The notes below the pieces were generated by a model. That model was given only the letters and a program-made list of their open reading frames with translations, was not told the origin of the DNA and ran no database searches. This document shows positions 17,480-26,507 of a stretch of 56,451 nt of DNA, piece by piece (the stretch's first letter is position 1; the number at the start of each line of letters is the position of its first letter). The DNA is from Clostridia bacterium. Its GTDB lineage: Bacteria; Bacillota; Clostridia; Oscillospirales; CAG-272. Both the position numbers and the translations under genes were made by a program. The stretch lies in the NCBI GenBank assembly GCA_017420755.1, contig JAFQOG010000014.1:1-56451 (forward strand), in the 5' to 3' direction.

Positions 17480-18709
17480 TTATTTCTTGTTATTTTTTGC
17501 GTTTACTTGTGCTTGAACCTTGATTGGCAAACCAAAGAGGTTGATAAATCCAGCACTGTCTGCTTGGTTGTAAACGTTGTCCTCACCGAATGTAGCGATT
17601 TCCTCAGAATAAAGTGAATAATCGCTCCATACGCCAGCCTTGATAATGTTGCCCTTATAAAGCTTCATTCTTACCTTACCTGTAACATTTTCTTGAGTCT
17701 TGTCAACAAATGCTGAAAGAGCCTCACGAAGAGGGGTGAACCATTGTCCGTTATAAACAAGCTCTGCAAATGTGATTGAAAGCTTTTGCTTTTCGTGCAT
17801 TGTCATTTTGTCAAGACAGATTGTTTCAAGATAGTTGTGAGCTGCGTACAAAATAGCTCCACCAGGAGTTTCATATACACCACGGCATTTCATACCAACA
17901 AGACGGTTTTCAACGATATCAAGCAAGCCAATGCCATTATCTCCACCGAGCTTGTTGAGCTTTAAGATGATATCCTTAGCACTCATCTTTTCACCATTAA
18001 TTGCAACTGGAATACCCTTTACGAAGTCAAGCTCAACATAAGTAGGTACATCTGGAGCCTTGATTGGAGAAACACCCATTTCAAGGAAGCCTTCCTTGTC
18101 GTAAAGTGGCTCATTGCCTGCGTCCTCAAGATCGAGTCCCTCATGGCTTAGGTGCCATAGGTTTTTGTCCTTTGAGTAGTTTGTTTCGCGGTTAATCTTT
18201 AGAGGAACGTTGTGTGCCTCTGCGTATTCGATTTCTTCCTCACGAGATTTGATTGTCCATTCTCTCCAAGGAGCGATGATTGGCATATCTGGTGCGAAAG
18301 CCTTGATTGTAAGCTCGAAACGAACCTGGTCATTTCCCTTACCTGTACAGCCGTGGCAGATAGCATCTGCGCCCTCAGCCTTTGCAATTTCTGCAATTCT
18401 CTTTGCAATTACAGGACGTGCAAATGATGTACCGAGCATATATTCCTCGTAAAGAGCCCCTGCCTTAACTGTTGGGATAACATATTCATCAACGAATTCG
18501 TCTGTTAAGTCCTCAATGTAGCATTTTGATGCGCCAGTCTTAATTGCCTTTTCCTCAAGTCCCTCAAGCTCATCAGCTTGTCCAACGTTACCAGAAACTG
18601 CAATAACCTCGCAGTTGTTATAATTTTCCTTGAGCCAAGGAATAATAATTGATGTGTCAAGTCCTCCAGAATATGCAAGAACTACCTTTTTGATATTTTT
18701 CTTATCCAT
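17480..18709 (-). CDS. argG: Argininosuccinate synthase
   Basis: This ATP-dependent ligase condenses citrulline with aspartate. The PP-loop [10 protein letters not shown], the citrulline/aspartate site [13 protein letters not shown] and the family length (409 residues) are all present. The ATG at 18709 follows GGAGGAAATAAAA; the frame extends upstream to an ATG at 18739 that has no ribosome binding site, and the -10 box begins just past it, making it an unlikely start. It is the first gene of argG-H-C-J-B-D-F, with a consensus promoter at 18752-18780 and possible ArgR sites farther upstream. Confidence 0.96.
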   Translation of the reverse strand: MDKKNIKKVVLAYSGGLDTSIIIPWLKENYNNCEVIAVSGNVGQADELEGLEEKAIKTGASKCYIEDLTDEFVDEYVIPTVKAGALYEEYMLGTSFARPVIAKRIAEIAKAEGADAICHGCTGKGNDQVRFELTIKAFAPDMPIIAPWREWTIKSREEEIEYAEAHNVPLKINRETNYSKDKNLWHLSHEGLDLEDAGNEPLYDKEGFLEMGVSPIKAPDVPTYVELDFVKGIPVAINGEKMSAKDIILKLNKLGGDNGIGLLDIVENRLVGMKCRGVYETPGGAILYAAHNYLETICLDKMTMHEKQKLSITFAELVYNGQWFTPLREALSAFVDKTQENVTGKVRMKLYKGNIIKAGVWSDYSLYSEEIATFGEDNVYNQADSAGFINLFGLPIKVQAQVNAKNNKK

Positions 18710-18751
18710 TTTTATTTCCTCCGATGAAAGAATATTCATTTTTATGAAAGT

Positions 18752-18780
18752 ATTATATAACCTTATTCTCTGTTTGTCAA
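18752..18780 (-). promoter_or_regulatory. Consensus sigma-A promoter of the arginine operon
   Basis: Leftward TTGACA (18775-18780), 17-nt spacer, TATAAT (18752-18757), about 43 bases ahead of the argG ATG. Confidence 0.85.
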
Positions 18781-18851
18781 GTACTTTTTAAATATTTTTT
18801 CATCTTTTTTATATATATTGGCATTTCTGCTTCAATCTTCAGCCTTACGAA

Positions 18852-18912
18852 TGAATATTTTGTGAATATTTATGTATATTTATGCATTTAATTTGAATAA
18901 ATGAATAACTAT
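18852..18912. promoter_or_regulatory. Cluster of ARG-box-like sites upstream of argG
   Basis: TGAATATTTATGTA (18863-18876) and TGTATATTTATGCA (18873-18886) each differ by two bases from the TGAATAWWTATTCA-type operator bound by ArgR/AhrC. Further TGAATA half sites lie at 18852 and 18894-18903. Being about 85 bases upstream of the -35 box, they could act by looping. Confidence 0.4.
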
Positions 18913-18975
18913 TTTTAAGCATTTTAAACAAATGTACGCTTTTGTTTTTGTTTATATTTACTATTTATATAAATG

Positions 18976-19005
18976 AAAAGAACCGCGAAAATCGCGGTTC
19001 TTTTT
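18976..19005. terminator. Terminator of the secreted LRR gene
   Basis: GAACCGCGA (18980-18988) / TCGCGGTTC (18992-19000), flanked by AAAA on the left and TTTTT on the right; it serves the leftward gene ending at 19016. Confidence 0.88.
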
Positions 19006-19015
19006 ATCAAAATTA

Positions 19016-20704
19016 TTATCCACCAAAGCTTTCGTTTATAAGCTTCCAAGAAACTGTTTTAGCTTCGCCTTCTGCAATATCGTAGTTGAGGTAGGTTATA
19101 ACTCCATTGCTATCAACCACGTAGCCACAACAGTTGAGCTCAAGTATATCGGATTTGATGTTTCTGATGATAGTTTCAATATTTGCATAGCCAGCGCCTG
19201 TCATATCAGCTACAACAGTGGAATCACCTACTGTTGCCTTTCCATCAACTACTGTAATTGGAGCTTCTGAAGGAGCGGCACTTACTACCACACCATATTG
19301 AAGTGTTGTTCCTGTCATTTCTTCATACTTTTCAAGTGCATTGTAATTTATTGAAATGCCAAATGTGATTGAATAATCATCTGTTTCAGTTGCTGAAATT
19401 CCTAAGTTTTCAAAGATTGCACCGTATTCCTCAGCCTCTGCCACTTCGGTTTCACAATACTTACATACATGAAGAATGTACATATTTGCGTAATAGTTTA
19501 CGTCTGTTGTTTTTTCTTCAACCTCATCAGTATAAACGCCTGTACCAAACATAAGCTTTAATTCTTCTGTGTGAACTGGCTCTGCAGCCATTGAAAAGAT
19601 TCCACATCTTGAGCAATTACCACAGCATGTGTTACCCTCTTCAAAAACTATATTGTGAACATTATCATAATAGTATTCACAGTGGTTAGCATAAGTAATC
19701 TTTGATACCCAGCCTGATGCCTTTTCTTGCACGCTTGCAACGAATGCGTCATCGCTATCTCCTGTAAAGATAATGGTCTTTACACCACTGTTTTGAAGAG
19801 AATACTGTGAATAAATTGATGTACAACCCTTAGGAACAACAAGAGTTATAGAAGCACTTGTTGTGTTCTTTAAAAAGTCGTGTGGTATTTGGGTTACTTT
19901 TTCAGGAATACGAACATAGGATAACTGTGTACAGCCTTGGAAAACACCTTGACCCAAGCTTGTTACTGTGTTAGGAAGATCAAGGTTTTTAAATTGAGCT
20001 CCGTTGAACGCATATTGACCTATACTTGTTAATTTATCAGGGAAATTAAATTCAGTAATTGGACAGCCTGAAAAGGCATTGCCGTCTATGCTGGTTATAT
20101 TTTCTGCATAGTTTACAAGAGATGAGATTTTACAGCCATCAAAGCAATATCCTTTGATTGCTGTTACTGATGCAGGAATAACCAAAGAGGTAATTTTGCT
20201 ATTACCCTTGCAAAGGTCGTTTTGAAGAGTGGTTAGGCTATTTGACAAAATAATAGTTTCCATATTTGAGCAGCCTTGGAACGCCTTTGCCGCTGTATCT
20301 GTTATTGTGTCAGACATCTTTACATATTTTAGGTTAGACTTGTAGTTAAGGTCTGTTCCTATGTAAGTAATGCCAGTTGGGAATTCTATACGAACAACGT
20401 AGTCCTTTAGGTTTGTGCCCTCTGCATATCCGAGAACAGCATTTAATGCATTGTTAACTTGCATTGAAAAGCTTGTTTGGTCTTTCATAACATAATATGC
20501 AGGATATGTGTAGTAAAGTCCGTCATTACCGAGAAGTACAACTCTTTCGCTTGTACCAAGCTTGGCTGGTGCTGTAACACCATCAAGTGTATCAGGAGTT
20601 GTAGCAAACTCATCACTTGATGAACCAGCAGCACTAACACCTACTGCAAATAAGCAAACGAGCAAAGCGCTTATTGCAAGTGCTAAAAAGATTTTCTTTT
20701 TCAT
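19016..20704 (-). CDS. Secreted BspA-type leucine-rich-repeat protein
   Basis: This 562-residue exported protein begins with a clear signal peptide (MKKKIFLALAISALLVCLFAVGVSA). A short module with RVVLLGNDGLYYTYPAYYVM follows, then LRR_5 (BspA) repeats at about 105-310 such as NMETIILSNSLTTLQNDL. A cysteine cluster CCGNCSRCG comes next, and a C-terminal domain around 420-562 has NYNALEKYEEMTGTTLQYGV and CCGYVVDSNGVITYL. The first and last modules recur in the protein at 52844-54982. No LPXTG or other wall anchor is visible, so it is probably released or loosely held. BspA repeats often mediate adhesion; function here is unknown. Start 20704 follows AAAGGAG. Confidence 0.85.
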   Translation of the reverse strand: MKKKIFLALAISALLVCLFAVGVSAAGSSSDEFATTPDTLDGVTAPAKLGTSERVVLLGNDGLYYTYPAYYVMKDQTSFSMQVNNALNAVLGYAEGTNLKDYVVRIEFPTGITYIGTDLNYKSNLKYVKMSDTITDTAAKAFQGCSNMETIILSNSLTTLQNDLCKGNSKITSLVIPASVTAIKGYCFDGCKISSLVNYAENITSIDGNAFSGCPITEFNFPDKLTSIGQYAFNGAQFKNLDLPNTVTSLGQGVFQGCTQLSYVRIPEKVTQIPHDFLKNTTSASITLVVPKGCTSIYSQYSLQNSGVKTIIFTGDSDDAFVASVQEKASGWVSKITYANHCEYYYDNVHNIVFEEGNTCCGNCSRCGIFSMAAEPVHTEELKLMFGTGVYTDEVEEKTTDVNYYANMYILHVCKYCETEVAEAEEYGAIFENLGISATETDDYSITFGISINYNALEKYEEMTGTTLQYGVVVSAAPSEAPITVVDGKATVGDSTVVADMTGAGYANIETIIRNIKSDILELNCCGYVVDSNGVITYLNYDIAEGEAKTVSWKLINESFGG

Positions 20705-20719
20705 AAATTTCTCCTTTTC

Positions 20720-20733
20720 GCGCATATATGCGC
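20720..20733. promoter_or_regulatory. Perfect palindrome in the leader of the LRR gene
   Basis: GCGCATATATGCGC is a 14-base perfect palindrome between the promoter and the AAAGGAG site of the gene at 19016-20704. It could be a repressor site or an mRNA hairpin. Confidence 0.35.
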
Positions 20734-20746
20734 ATATTGATATTTT

Positions 20747-20775
20747 ATATTAACATATATGTGGAAAACTGTCAA
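20747..20775 (-). promoter_or_regulatory. Sigma-A promoter of the secreted LRR gene
   Basis: Leftward TTGACA (20770-20775), 17-nt spacer, TAATAT (20747-20752). Confidence 0.75.
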
Positions 20776-20997
20776 GATGAACAAAAAAAAAAAAAAAAAT
20801 GAACTGTTTTTGTGAAAAGTGCACAAAATTCATTCGTTTTTTAATGTAATTAAAATATTTTATTTTTGAAATATTTTGCGAAAAAGCCACACTTGTATGC
20901 GCTTTTTGGAAAAATGCCGATTTATAAGTTTAAAAGTTATATTACATTTTTGGTTAATTTATACAAACCGAGCATAAATGTTAATTTTTTGTGAATT

Positions 20998-21425
20998 TAT
21001 ACAAGAGATTCTATCGCTACGCTCCAGAATGACAAAATTGGGCTTTTTGAGATTTCTCGACTTTGATCGAAATGACACAACAAAGTTGTTCTTTCTTTTC
21101 GCCACCCTGAGCGCAACGCAATGTAGTCGAATGGGTCTAAAACGGGAGGAGCAAGCCCCTCCCCCACAGGCAACGCCACGTCATCCTAAGCAAGCAACGC
21201 GAGTTGAATGGATCTTTTCAAGATTCCTCGACAGGCTCGGAATGACACAACATTCTTTCATTTTGTTAATTTGCCTTCCCCAGTGGGGGAAGGTGTCAAC
21301 GAAGTTGACGGATGAGGTGCCTAAACTACCCCTCCTTTTATTCCTCCACTGACAAGGGGAGGCTTGACGAGAGGCAGATTGCCTCCCCTACAGTGCGGAC
21401 GGTAAGGCACTGTCCCCTACAATAG
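20998..21425. repeat. Cluster of degenerate interspersed intergenic repeats
   Basis: The 750-base gap between the LRR gene and araA holds no convincing ORF but several repeat units. Units with AGATT...CG...AATGACA sit at 21006-21034 and 21050-21077; an opposite-strand form CCACCCTGAGC...GTCGAATGGGTCT is at 21102-21138. A full imperfect inverted repeat, GTCATCC...GGATCTT/AAGATTCC...GGAATGAC, spans 21180-21247. The block at 21271-21320 (GCCTTCCCC, GGGGGAAGG, GTTGACGGATGAGG) matches the arg-operon repeat. 21330-21425 holds further CCTCCCCTACA-type pieces. 20776-20997 is A+T-rich with a 16-A run and nothing else seen. Confidence 0.65.
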
Positions 21426-21429
21426 CAAA

Positions 21430-21458
21430 AAAGAAGCCACCCGTTGAGTGGCTTCTTT
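21430..21458. terminator. Terminator of the fhs-araA operon
   Basis: AAAGAAGCCAC (21430-21440) / GTGGCTTCTTT (21448-21458) with a 7-nt loop, immediately past the araA stop in the leftward direction. Confidence 0.85.
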
Positions 21459-21472
21459 TATTGTTTTCCTTA

Positions 21473-22933
21473 TTATTTAATTTTTGCCAACAAGTCAAGC
21501 ATACTTAGCTCTTGCTCTAATTTATAGAGGTCGGTGTTCTCGTCAATTACAACAAGCTCGGTATCTGTGAGCTTAGCAAAGAGCTTAACGTCCTCAACTG
21601 TCACGGCTGTTGAAACAACTGTATGGTGTGCGCCACCTGCATAAATCCAAGCTGCCGCGCCTGTTGCGTGGTCTGGCTTTAGCTTCCACATAATTCTTGC
21701 AACTGGGAGCTTTGGCATTTCCTTTGGTTGCTTTACAAGCTCGATAGCTGCGCAGATAAGACGGAAGCGATTGCCCATATCAACCATACATACAGCAACA
21801 CCGTCGCCCTCAACACCGTCGAATACAAGTCTTGCCGGTGGCTCTTTTCCACCGATTCCGAGCTGGTGAACCTCAATCTTAGGCTTGGTTGATGCAAAGT
21901 CAGGAGAAACCTCAAGCATATGAGCGCCAAGCACAACCTCCTCGCCCTTTGTAAAGTCGTAGGTATAGTCCTCCATAAAGCCTGTTGAGCCTTTTCTTCC
22001 CTTTGCCATTTCGCAGAAGATTGCATTAAGAGCTGATGTTTTATAGTCACCCTCTGCACCGAAGCCGATGCCCTTTGCCATCATTCTTTGTGTTGCAAGA
22101 CCTGGGAGCTGACGCATACCGTGTAGGTCTTGGAAGGTATCTGTATATGCACCAAAGTTACCAGCTGTTAAGAACTTATCAAGTGCGATTTCGTACTTCG
22201 CTTGCTCCTTAACTGCATCTAAATTATCTGTGTTCATAACATAAAGGTCGTTATACTCTGCCATTTTAGCATTGAGCTCATCCTCTGTTACTGCGTTTAC
22301 AAGTGCAACAAGGTCACCAATACCGTAATAGTTAACATTCCAGCCATACTTGATTTGGCTTTCAACTCTATCACCATCGGTAACTGAAACCTCTCTCATA
22401 TTGCTACCGAACATAGCAACATTTAGGTTCTTTGAGAAGTCAACTGCTCTTGCAACATCAAGGAATTTTTTAATTTTTTCAATTACATCCTCGTGCTGGT
22501 AATAACCAACAACAACCTCGCGCTTAACGCCTAAGCGTGTGCACATAAAGCCGTATTCACGTCCACCATGTGCTGTTTGGTTTAAGTTCATAAAGTCCAT
22601 ATCAATTTCATCATATGGAAGCTTTTCGTTTGCTTGAGTATGGAAATGAAGGAGTGGCTTTGTTAAAAATTGAAGACCCTTAATCCACATTTTAGCTGGG
22701 CTGAATGTGTGCATCCAAGTAATAACAGCGATACAATCCTCATCATTTGATGCTTTCTTACAAGCTTCAACACAGCTTGCCTCATCTCTCACTGTTGAGC
22801 AATACTCAATTTCAACACCATCAATTTTTTCGTTTAAATATTTCGCGATAACCTTTGAGTCCTCGGCAACCTGTAAAAGAACCTCTTCGCCGTAAAGGTC
22901 TTGGCTACCGGTGATAAAATAAACCTTTTTCAT
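21473..22933 (-). CDS. araA: L-arabinose isomerase
   Basis: This enzyme interconverts L-arabinose and L-ribulose using manganese. The 486 residues begin KVYFITGSQDLYGEE and include the GFGAEGDYKTSAL and HMLEVSP regions that carry metal ligands in the family. Length is close to the usual 490-500. It is last in the fhs-tsaE-tsaB-rpiB-araA run, 12 bases after rpiB, and no araB or araD is within the window. Together with rpiB this suggests entry of pentoses into the pentose phosphate pathway. Confidence 0.95.
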   Translation of the reverse strand: MKKVYFITGSQDLYGEEVLLQVAEDSKVIAKYLNEKIDGVEIEYCSTVRDEASCVEACKKASNDEDCIAVITWMHTFSPAKMWIKGLQFLTKPLLHFHTQANEKLPYDEIDMDFMNLNQTAHGGREYGFMCTRLGVKREVVVGYYQHEDVIEKIKKFLDVARAVDFSKNLNVAMFGSNMREVSVTDGDRVESQIKYGWNVNYYGIGDLVALVNAVTEDELNAKMAEYNDLYVMNTDNLDAVKEQAKYEIALDKFLTAGNFGAYTDTFQDLHGMRQLPGLATQRMMAKGIGFGAEGDYKTSALNAIFCEMAKGRKGSTGFMEDYTYDFTKGEEVVLGAHMLEVSPDFASTKPKIEVHQLGIGGKEPPARLVFDGVEGDGVAVCMVDMGNRFRLICAAIELVKQPKEMPKLPVARIMWKLKPDHATGAAAWIYAGGAHHTVVSTAVTVEDVKLFAKLTDTELVVIDENTDLYKLEQELSMLDLLAKIK

Positions 22934-22945
22934 TATGTATCTCCT

Positions 22946-23407
22946 TTAGATATTATTTGCTAATTTATTTTCAAGGGCGGTAATCATATCAACTCTGTTT
23001 TGATGTCTGCCACCTTCAAATTCAGTGTTAATGAACATATCAACAATTTCAAGTGCCAAGCCAGCGCCCAAAACTCTTGCGCCCATACAAAGCACATTTG
23101 CATCATTATGCAAGCGAGTGAATTTTGCCGAGAAGGTATCAGAGCAAAGTGCGGCACGAATGCCTCTGCACTTATTTGCAGCCATACTCATACCAATGCC
23201 TGTACCACAAACCAAAATGCCCATATCCTGTGTCCCATCATAAACTGCCTTGCACACCTTTTCTGCGTAGTCAGGATAGTTGCAGCTATCTGGAGTATAT
23301 GTGCCATAGTCAACGTACTCAACCCCATTCGCTTCTAAATATTTGATGATTTCGCCCTTTAAATCAAGAGCAGCGTGGTCACACGCGATTGCAATTGTTC
23401 TTGCCAT
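22946..23407 (-). CDS. rpiB: Ribose-5-phosphate isomerase B (RpiB/LacAB family)
   Basis: This small isomerase converts ribose 5-phosphate to ribulose 5-phosphate. The 153 residues show the N-terminal ACDHAALDLK and the catalytic cysteine Cys67 in LVCGTGIGMSMAANK. The LacA/LacB relatives act on galactose 6-phosphate, but the RpiB-like active site and araA next door favour pentose metabolism; allose phosphate is also possible. The start codon shares one base with the tsaB stop (TAATG). Confidence 0.92.
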   Translation of the reverse strand: MARTIAIACDHAALDLKGEIIKYLEANGVEYVDYGTYTPDSCNYPDYAEKVCKAVYDGTQDMGILVCGTGIGMSMAANKCRGIRAALCSDTFSAKFTRLHNDANVLCMGARVLGAGLALEIVDMFINTEFEGGRHQNRVDMITALENKLANNI

Positions 23408-24093
23408 TAGTTTTTTCCTCCAAGTCTTTCTTCTCTTTCGCGCTCCGCCTGTGCCTTGCGCAAATATTCTACTCGAAGGTCGGTATCGGAAACGTACTCC
23501 GAGTTTTGCATCTTTTTATATGCAATTTTACCAACCGAGTATGCGTTTTGATAACGCAAAAGCTCGGGGGTGTATCTAAAATTTGCTATTTCCTTGTCCA
23601 AAATGAGTTCATATCCGTCGCCAACAAAATAGATATCCTCGCCTGTTTTTTCAAGCACAGGAATTAAGTCATCAAGCATCATACAGCAGTCGTTTATAAA
23701 ACGCTCACCATTCAAAAATGCACCAGTATAAACCTGTCCACGACGAGCATTCATAATCGGACAAATAACACCCTTTGTGCCCTCAAGGTTTTGGGCAAGG
23801 GCTTCAATTGTGCTGACCCCAACGCACGGCTTTTCCCTGCCAAAGGCAAGGGCTTTAATAGTTGCAACGCCTATGCGCACGCCTGTAAATGAGCCAGGAC
23901 CTTCAGCCACTGCATATGCATCAATATCTTCATTTGTAAGCTTTAGTGACTCCAAAATTGATTTTACCATAGGTAAAAGCGTTTCACTATGTGTATTTTG
24001 GATGTTAACGGAGTAAATTCCCAAAAGATTTTCATTTTCCAAAACTGCAACCGTTGAGGTTTTAGCAGTAGAATCAAGAGCGAGTATTTTCAT
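23407..24093 (-). CDS. tsaB: tRNA threonylcarbamoyladenosine synthesis protein TsaB
   Basis: TsaB is the non-catalytic partner that holds TsaD and TsaE together while the t6A base at position 37 of ANN-decoding tRNAs is made. The 228-residue ASKHA-fold protein starts MKILALDSTAKTSTVAV and includes AVAEGPGSFTGVRIGVATIKAL, the family hallmark. The TsaD gene normally found next to it is not in this window. It begins 3 bases after tsaE and overlaps rpiB by one base, so pentose and tRNA genes share one transcript. Confidence 0.93.
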   Translation of the reverse strand: MKILALDSTAKTSTVAVLENENLLGIYSVNIQNTHSETLLPMVKSILESLKLTNEDIDAYAVAEGPGSFTGVRIGVATIKALAFGREKPCVGVSTIEALAQNLEGTKGVICPIMNARRGQVYTGAFLNGERFINDCCMMLDDLIPVLEKTGEDIYFVGDGYELILDKEIANFRYTPELLRYQNAYSVGKIAYKKMQNSEYVSDTDLRVEYLRKAQAEREREERLGGKN

Positions 24094-24096
24094 TAT

Positions 24097-24525
24097 TTAC
24101 TCCTCAATTGTAATTATTCGTTCGTTTTCGGGATTTTTGCCGCGCTCAATTTTTACGCGATACGCGTTTTTAGGAATGGAGCTTTCAATGTTTTCGCTCC
24201 ATTCAGTAACGCAGATTCCCTTTTGTAAATATTCATAAAAGCCAACGGAATATAAGTCATCCTCATCCTCTATTCTATAAACATCAAAGTGGTATAGAGG
24301 CAAGCCAGCGCCCTTATATTCATTAACAACCGTATAGGTTGGGCTTTTAACCCTTGCCGTGGGGGCAAGAACGGATGCAAGACCGCGAACAAATGCAGTT
24401 TTGCCAACGCCCAGGTCACCATACATCGCGATAAAGTGCGGTGTTCCCTTGTCCAATTTCTTGGCAAAGGTGCGAGCAATTTTTTCGGTTTCCTCTGGCG
24501 AAAATGTATTGTATGTTTTTTTCAT
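24097..24525 (-). CDS. tsaE: tRNA threonylcarbamoyladenosine synthesis ATPase TsaE
   Basis: This small ATPase drives turnover of the TsaBD complex. Its P-loop is GDLGVGKTAFVRG and the family motifs SPTYTVVNEY and LYHFDVYRI follow. The frame begins inside fhs at 24567, but ATG 24525 starts MKKTYNTFSPEETE, lies one base after the fhs stop and has AGGAC upstream, giving 142 residues, which is normal for TsaE. It is coupled to tsaB 3 bases downstream. Confidence 0.93.
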   Translation of the reverse strand: MKKTYNTFSPEETEKIARTFAKKLDKGTPHFIAMYGDLGVGKTAFVRGLASVLAPTARVKSPTYTVVNEYKGAGLPLYHFDVYRIEDEDDLYSVGFYEYLQKGICVTEWSENIESSIPKNAYRVKIERGKNPENERIITIEE

Positions 24526-24526
24526 A

Positions 24527-26200
24527 TTAGAAAAGTCCTGTGATTTTGCCGTTGTCATCAACATCAATGTTGAGAGCTGCAGGAGCCTTTGGTAGTCCCG
24601 GCATTGTCATAATAGCACCAGTTAAAGCAACGATAAAGCCAGCACCAGCTGAGAGCTTAACCTCACGAACAGTCAATGTAAAGTCGGTAGGTCTGCCGAG
24701 CTTTGCAGGGTCGTCTGAGAGTGAATACTGAGTTTTCGCCATACAAACTGGGAAGCGAGCATATGCAGGGTCAAGAGCTTCAAATTCCTTGATTGCCTTC
24801 TCTGCCTTTGCGTCGAACTTAACGTCCTTAGCACCGTAAATTTCCTTAGCAACTGTTCTAATCTTATCCATAATAGACATTTCATCTGGATAAAGAACAC
24901 GGAAGTTGCTTGGCTTTTCGCAAGCCTCAACAACCTTTTGGGCAAGCTCAATGCCACCCTCGGAGCCTTTAGCAAACACCTCGGAAAGTGCAAAGTCTGC
25001 ACCCTTGGCAATGCAAATGTCCTCAACAGCCTTTAATTCTGCATCTGTGTCTGTACCGAAGCGATTGATTGCAACGACAACAGGAACACCATATTTTTGT
25101 AGATTATCGATGTGTGCCTCAAGGTTAACAGCACCCTTTTTAAGTGCATCAACATTTTCAGCGCCCAAATCTGCCTTTGCAACACCGCCATTATACTTGA
25201 GTGCGCGAACGGTAGCAACCAAAACAACACATTCAGGCTTTAGGTTAGCAAAGCGGCATTTGATATCAAAGAATTTCTCAGCACCGAGGTCAGCGCCAAA
25301 GCCAGCCTCTGTAATTGTGTAATCTGCAAGCTTTAGAGCCAATTTTGTCGCTCTGACTGAGTTACAGCCATGTGCGATATTTGCAAAAGGTCCACCGTGA
25401 ATAATTGCAGGGGTATTTTCAAGTGTTTGAACGAGGTTTGGCTTAAGTGCGTCCTTAAGAACGGCAGCCATTGCACCATTAACACCGAGGTCTCTACAGT
25501 AAACCGGTGAGCCGTCATATTTATATGCAACTAAAATTTTGCCGAGACGCTCCTTCAAATCAGCGATTGATTCACTGAGGCATAGAATAGCCATAATTTC
25601 GCTGGCAACGGTAATCATGAAGTGGTCCTCACGTGGAACACCATCAAGCTTACCACCCAAGCCAACAACAACTGAACGTAATGCTCTATCGTTCATATCA
25701 AGAACGCGTGAGAAAAGGATTCTTCTTTGGTCAATGCCAAGCACGTTACCTTGTTGAATGTGGTTATCAATAACTGCTGACAAAAGATTATTTGCAGTTG
25801 TAATTGCATGGAAGTCGCCTGTGAAGTGAAGGTTAATGTCCTCCATAGGAAGAACTTGAGCATAACCGCCACCTGCAGCACCTCCCTTAACACCAAAAAC
25901 AGGACCAAGTGAAGGCTCGCGAAGTGCGATGATTGTTTTTTTGCCAATCTTTGACATAGCCATGCCAAGACCAACTGTTGTGGTTGTTTTACCCTCACCT
26001 GCTGGGGTTGGGTTAATGGCGGTAACCAAAATCAATTTACCGTCCTTTTTTGACGCCATTCTATCAAGGAATTTGTCTGTGATTTTTGCCTTGTAGTGAC
26101 CATATGGCTCGTATTCCTCGGGAAGAAGCCCGATTTGGTCAGCGATTTCTGAAATGTGACTTAATTTTGCACCTTGTGCAATTTCGATGTCTGAAAGCAT
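24527..26200 (-). CDS. fhs: Formate-tetrahydrofolate ligase
   Basis: This enzyme uses ATP to attach formate to tetrahydrofolate, feeding one-carbon units to purine synthesis or, in acetogens, the methyl branch of the Wood-Ljungdahl pathway. The 557 residues include the P-loop [14 protein letters not shown] and [23 protein letters not shown], both hallmarks, and end with the conserved GLF. It heads a five-gene leftward operon with a promoter at 26235-26263. No other Wood-Ljungdahl genes are in the window, so an acetogenic role is not shown. Confidence 0.96.
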   Translation of the reverse strand: MLSDIEIAQGAKLSHISEIADQIGLLPEEYEPYGHYKAKITDKFLDRMASKKDGKLILVTAINPTPAGEGKTTTTVGLGMAMSKIGKKTIIALREPSLGPVFGVKGGAAGGGYAQVLPMEDINLHFTGDFHAITTANNLLSAVIDNHIQQGNVLGIDQRRILFSRVLDMNDRALRSVVVGLGGKLDGVPREDHFMITVASEIMAILCLSESIADLKERLGKILVAYKYDGSPVYCRDLGVNGAMAAVLKDALKPNLVQTLENTPAIIHGGPFANIAHGCNSVRATKLALKLADYTITEAGFGADLGAEKFFDIKCRFANLKPECVVLVATVRALKYNGGVAKADLGAENVDALKKGAVNLEAHIDNLQKYGVPVVVAINRFGTDTDAELKAVEDICIAKGADFALSEVFAKGSEGGIELAQKVVEACEKPSNFRVLYPDEMSIMDKIRTVAKEIYGAKDVKFDAKAEKAIKEFEALDPAYARFPVCMAKTQYSLSDDPAKLGRPTDFTLTVREVKLSAGAGFIVALTGAIMTMPGLPKAPAALNIDVDDNGKITGLF

Positions 26201-26234
26201 AGTATTGCTCCTTTATAAAAAATACTTTAATCCT

Positions 26235-26263
26235 ATTGTAACACACAATATATAAAAATTCAA
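26235..26263 (-). promoter_or_regulatory. Sigma-A promoter of the fhs operon
   Basis: Leftward TTGAAT (26258-26263), 17-nt spacer, TACAAT (26235-26240), 35 bases ahead of the fhs ATG, which has AAAGGAG. Confidence 0.7.
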
Positions 26264-26389
26264 ATATTTTGTTGTATTTTTTTGAATTTTATGCCACTGT
26301 TATTTTTGAGCCAAAAAAATAAAACAAAAATCGGGAAGCAATGGCTTTCGGATTTTTCCATTTTGTGCCTTTAATTATTTGAAAATATA

Positions 26390-26418
26390 TTGAAATATTC
26401 ATTTGGTTGTGCTACACT
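26390..26418 (+). promoter_or_regulatory. Probable promoter of the LRR lipoprotein gene
   Basis: TTGAAA (26390-26395), 17-nt spacer, TACACT (26413-26418), about 90 bases ahead of the ATG at 26508. Confidence 0.5.
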
Positions 26419-26425
26419 AATTATA

Positions 26426-26440
26426 CTGAACTGTGTTCAG
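26426..26440. promoter_or_regulatory. Candidate operator of the LRR lipoprotein gene
   Basis: CTGAAC-TGT-GTTCAG is a perfect 6-3-6 dyad starting 8 bases after the predicted -10 box, where a bound repressor would block transcription. The regulator is unknown. Confidence 0.4.
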
Positions 26441-26507
26441 ATTTTTAAATGAACTTGCGACTTTTTTAGACATCACTTAAAAAATTATTTTGGAGGAAAA
26501 CAAAAAA

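Noticed and set aside
20780-20796. Run of 16 adenines
   Set aside because: Simple homopolymer in an A+T-rich gap; possibly a length artefact, with no adjoining structure.
24906-25322. 138-residue frame opposite fhs
   Set aside because: Lies fully within the conserved fhs gene on the other strand, and reads as a low-complexity Ser/Ala-rich shadow.
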